NCBI GenBank assembly: GCA_030038695.1 | Contig: JASHSN010000610.1 | Coordinates: 1-6,197 of the forward strand | Direction of reading: 5' to 3' | Length of the DNA: 6,197 bases | Origin: Nitrososphaeraceae archaeon | Lineage (GTDB): Archaea; Thermoproteota; Nitrososphaeria; Nitrososphaerales; Nitrososphaeraceae | Part shown: positions 5,354 to 6,197 of the stretch, in pieces | Layout: the number at the start of each line of letters is the position of its first letter | How positions within the stretch are numbered: the first letter of the stretch is position 1 | Position numbers and translations under genes: made by a program | The notes under the pieces: generated by a model | What the model was told of the DNA's origin: nothing | The model's database searches: none | Seen by the model: the letters and a program-made list of their open reading frames with translations, nothing else

Positions 5354-6197
5354 CTATTTGTTTAGCACTTTTTGTAACATCACTTTATTAATTGCGTCTA
5401 GCATGGCTTGAACTGAAGCAACCACGACATCCTCACCAGCTTTTCTGGCTGAAACAACATTGCCGTTTTTATCCTCCACCTTCACGGACACCTCCGCTAA
5501 TGCATCTGAACCCCCAGTGATAGAGTCTAGCTTGTATTCCCGAATTTTTATACTGGCCATTTCTCCTGCAATCTTTTGTATAGCTTTTAGAGCAGCATCC
5601 ACAGGGCCAACCCCTATTTCTGAAGCAATAAAATCTTTACCTTCCGTGTTCAATCTAACAACAGCGGTCGGTATTATATTCAGCCCGGTAACAATATGAA
5701 AATCATACAGTTTGAATTTCTCTTCGAATTTATTATTACGCATAATGTCGCTCGTTATTGATAGGAGCTCTGCGGTAGTGATAGATTTCCCCTTATCTGC
5801 AAGATTCTTTTGTTTTTCTACAATGTCATAAAGCTCCTTCTCAGTAGGCTTGATGCCAAAACTTTCCAACATTGCGTTTATACCATGAGCTCCAGCATGT
5901 TTACCTGCCTGCAGCCATCTTTTTCTACCCACAAGCTCAGGACTAATTGGTTCATAAGTAAGAGGGTTATTTATAATTCCGTGAGTATGGATACCGGATT
6001 CATGCCCAAAGGCATTTTCGCCGATTATGGCTTTGTTCGGTTGGACAATTATCCCCATCGTATTTGATATGAACCTGGAGGTCTCATAGAGCAACTCGGT
6101 CTTGACATTATGGTTCCTACCGTAGAGACATTGAAGTGCCATAACAAATTCTTCAAGCGAAGCATTACCTGCTCGCTCACCTAATCCGTTTATTGTT
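5354..6197 (-). CDS. leuA: 2-isopropylmalate synthase, C-terminal part (5' end outside window)
   Basis: This is the C-terminal 280 codons of a DRE-TIM metallolyase-family acyltransferase, and the frame stays open to the window edge. It probably condenses acetyl-CoA with 2-oxoisovalerate to open leucine synthesis. The visible part begins within TINGLGERAGN, which carries the metal-ligand Asn (visible residue 11), then continues with NAFGHESGIHTHG (about 61-73) and the substrate-domain tyrosine in TYEPISPELVG (80-90). A LeuA allosteric domain occupies about 163-276, ending GGSDALAEVSVKVED and AVQAML-like helices, so leucine feedback control is expected. The ATG at 6142 is internal (M19 of the visible part), not the start. 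The barrel with the HxH metal site and 2-oxoacid pocket is off-window, so citramalate or homocitrate synthase cannot be fully excluded. The regulatory domain and the adjacent leuB favour LeuA. The gene ends with TAG at 5354-5356. Confidence 0.88.
   Translation of the reverse strand, partial: TINGLGERAGNASLEEFVMALQCLYGRNHNVKTELLYETSRFISNTMGIIVQPNKAIIGENAFGHESGIHTHGIINNPLTYEPISPELVGRKRWLQAGKHAGAHGINAMLESFGIKPTEKELYDIVEKQKNLADKGKSITTAELLSITSDIMRNNKFEEKFKLYDFHIVTGLNIIPTAVVRLNTEGKDFIASEIGVGPVDAALKAIQKIAGEMASIKIREYKLDSITGGSDALAEVSVKVEDKNGNVVSARKAGEDVVVASVQAMLDAINKVMLQKVLNK

Noticed and set aside
4325..6067. + strand frames opposite leuB and leuA (4325-4525, 4946-5230, 5460-5699, 5810-6067)
   Set aside because: They are antisense to conserved enzyme motifs, contain no domains, and look like shadow frames.
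6140..6142. ATG at 6142 as the start of the leuA-type gene
   Set aside because: The frame continues upstream to the window edge through the conserved GERAGN metal-site motif, so the ATG is an internal methionine.
1..6197. Previously undescribed multi-gene system
   Set aside because: All four genes belong to well-known housekeeping families with intact catalytic residues; no unknown gene cluster, repeat array or mobile element is visible. Only regulatory and structural signals remain unexplained.

Overview
The window looks like a stretch of archaeal chromosome carrying four housekeeping genes. The most likely source is a mesophilic member of the Thaumarchaeota (Nitrososphaeria). I infer this from four things: a two-ring Cdc48/VAT ATPase, a short-type inositol-1-phosphate synthase of the kind archaea use for phosphoinositol lipids, archaeal-style TATA boxes close to the start codons with no clear Shine-Dalgarno sequences, and moderate-to-low GC. 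The order or genus cannot be fixed from this sequence alone.

Layout. Positions 1-255 are a leader/promoter region. cdc48 follows on the + strand (256-2601). A 345-bp convergent gap (2602-2946) holds several inverted repeats but no gene. Three genes then lie on the - strand, reading from right to left. A leuA-type 2-isopropylmalate synthase (5354 to beyond 6197) has its 5' part outside the window. After 46 bp comes a leuB-type 3-isopropylmalate dehydrogenase (4282-5307). After a promoter-bearing gap of 267 bp comes the inositol-1-phosphate synthase (2947-4014).

How the genes work together. LeuA and LeuB catalyse the first and third steps of the leucine branch and are probably co-transcribed or co-regulated. 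The inositol-phosphate synthase has its own promoter. It has a strong TATA region and, immediately upstream, a 19-bp near-palindrome plus spaced direct repeats, so it is probably regulated separately. Cdc48 is a segregase/unfoldase with no functional link to its neighbours.

Start codons needed care. The inositol-phosphate synthase frame can be extended to a TTG, but that TTG lies inside the TATA run, so I choose the ATG at 4014. leuB has no ATG available and must start at a TTG directly preceded by a stop codon. I see no mobile element, CRISPR array, tRNA, rRNA or new multi-gene system. The most interesting unexplained structure is the repeat cluster upstream of the inositol-phosphate synthase gene.
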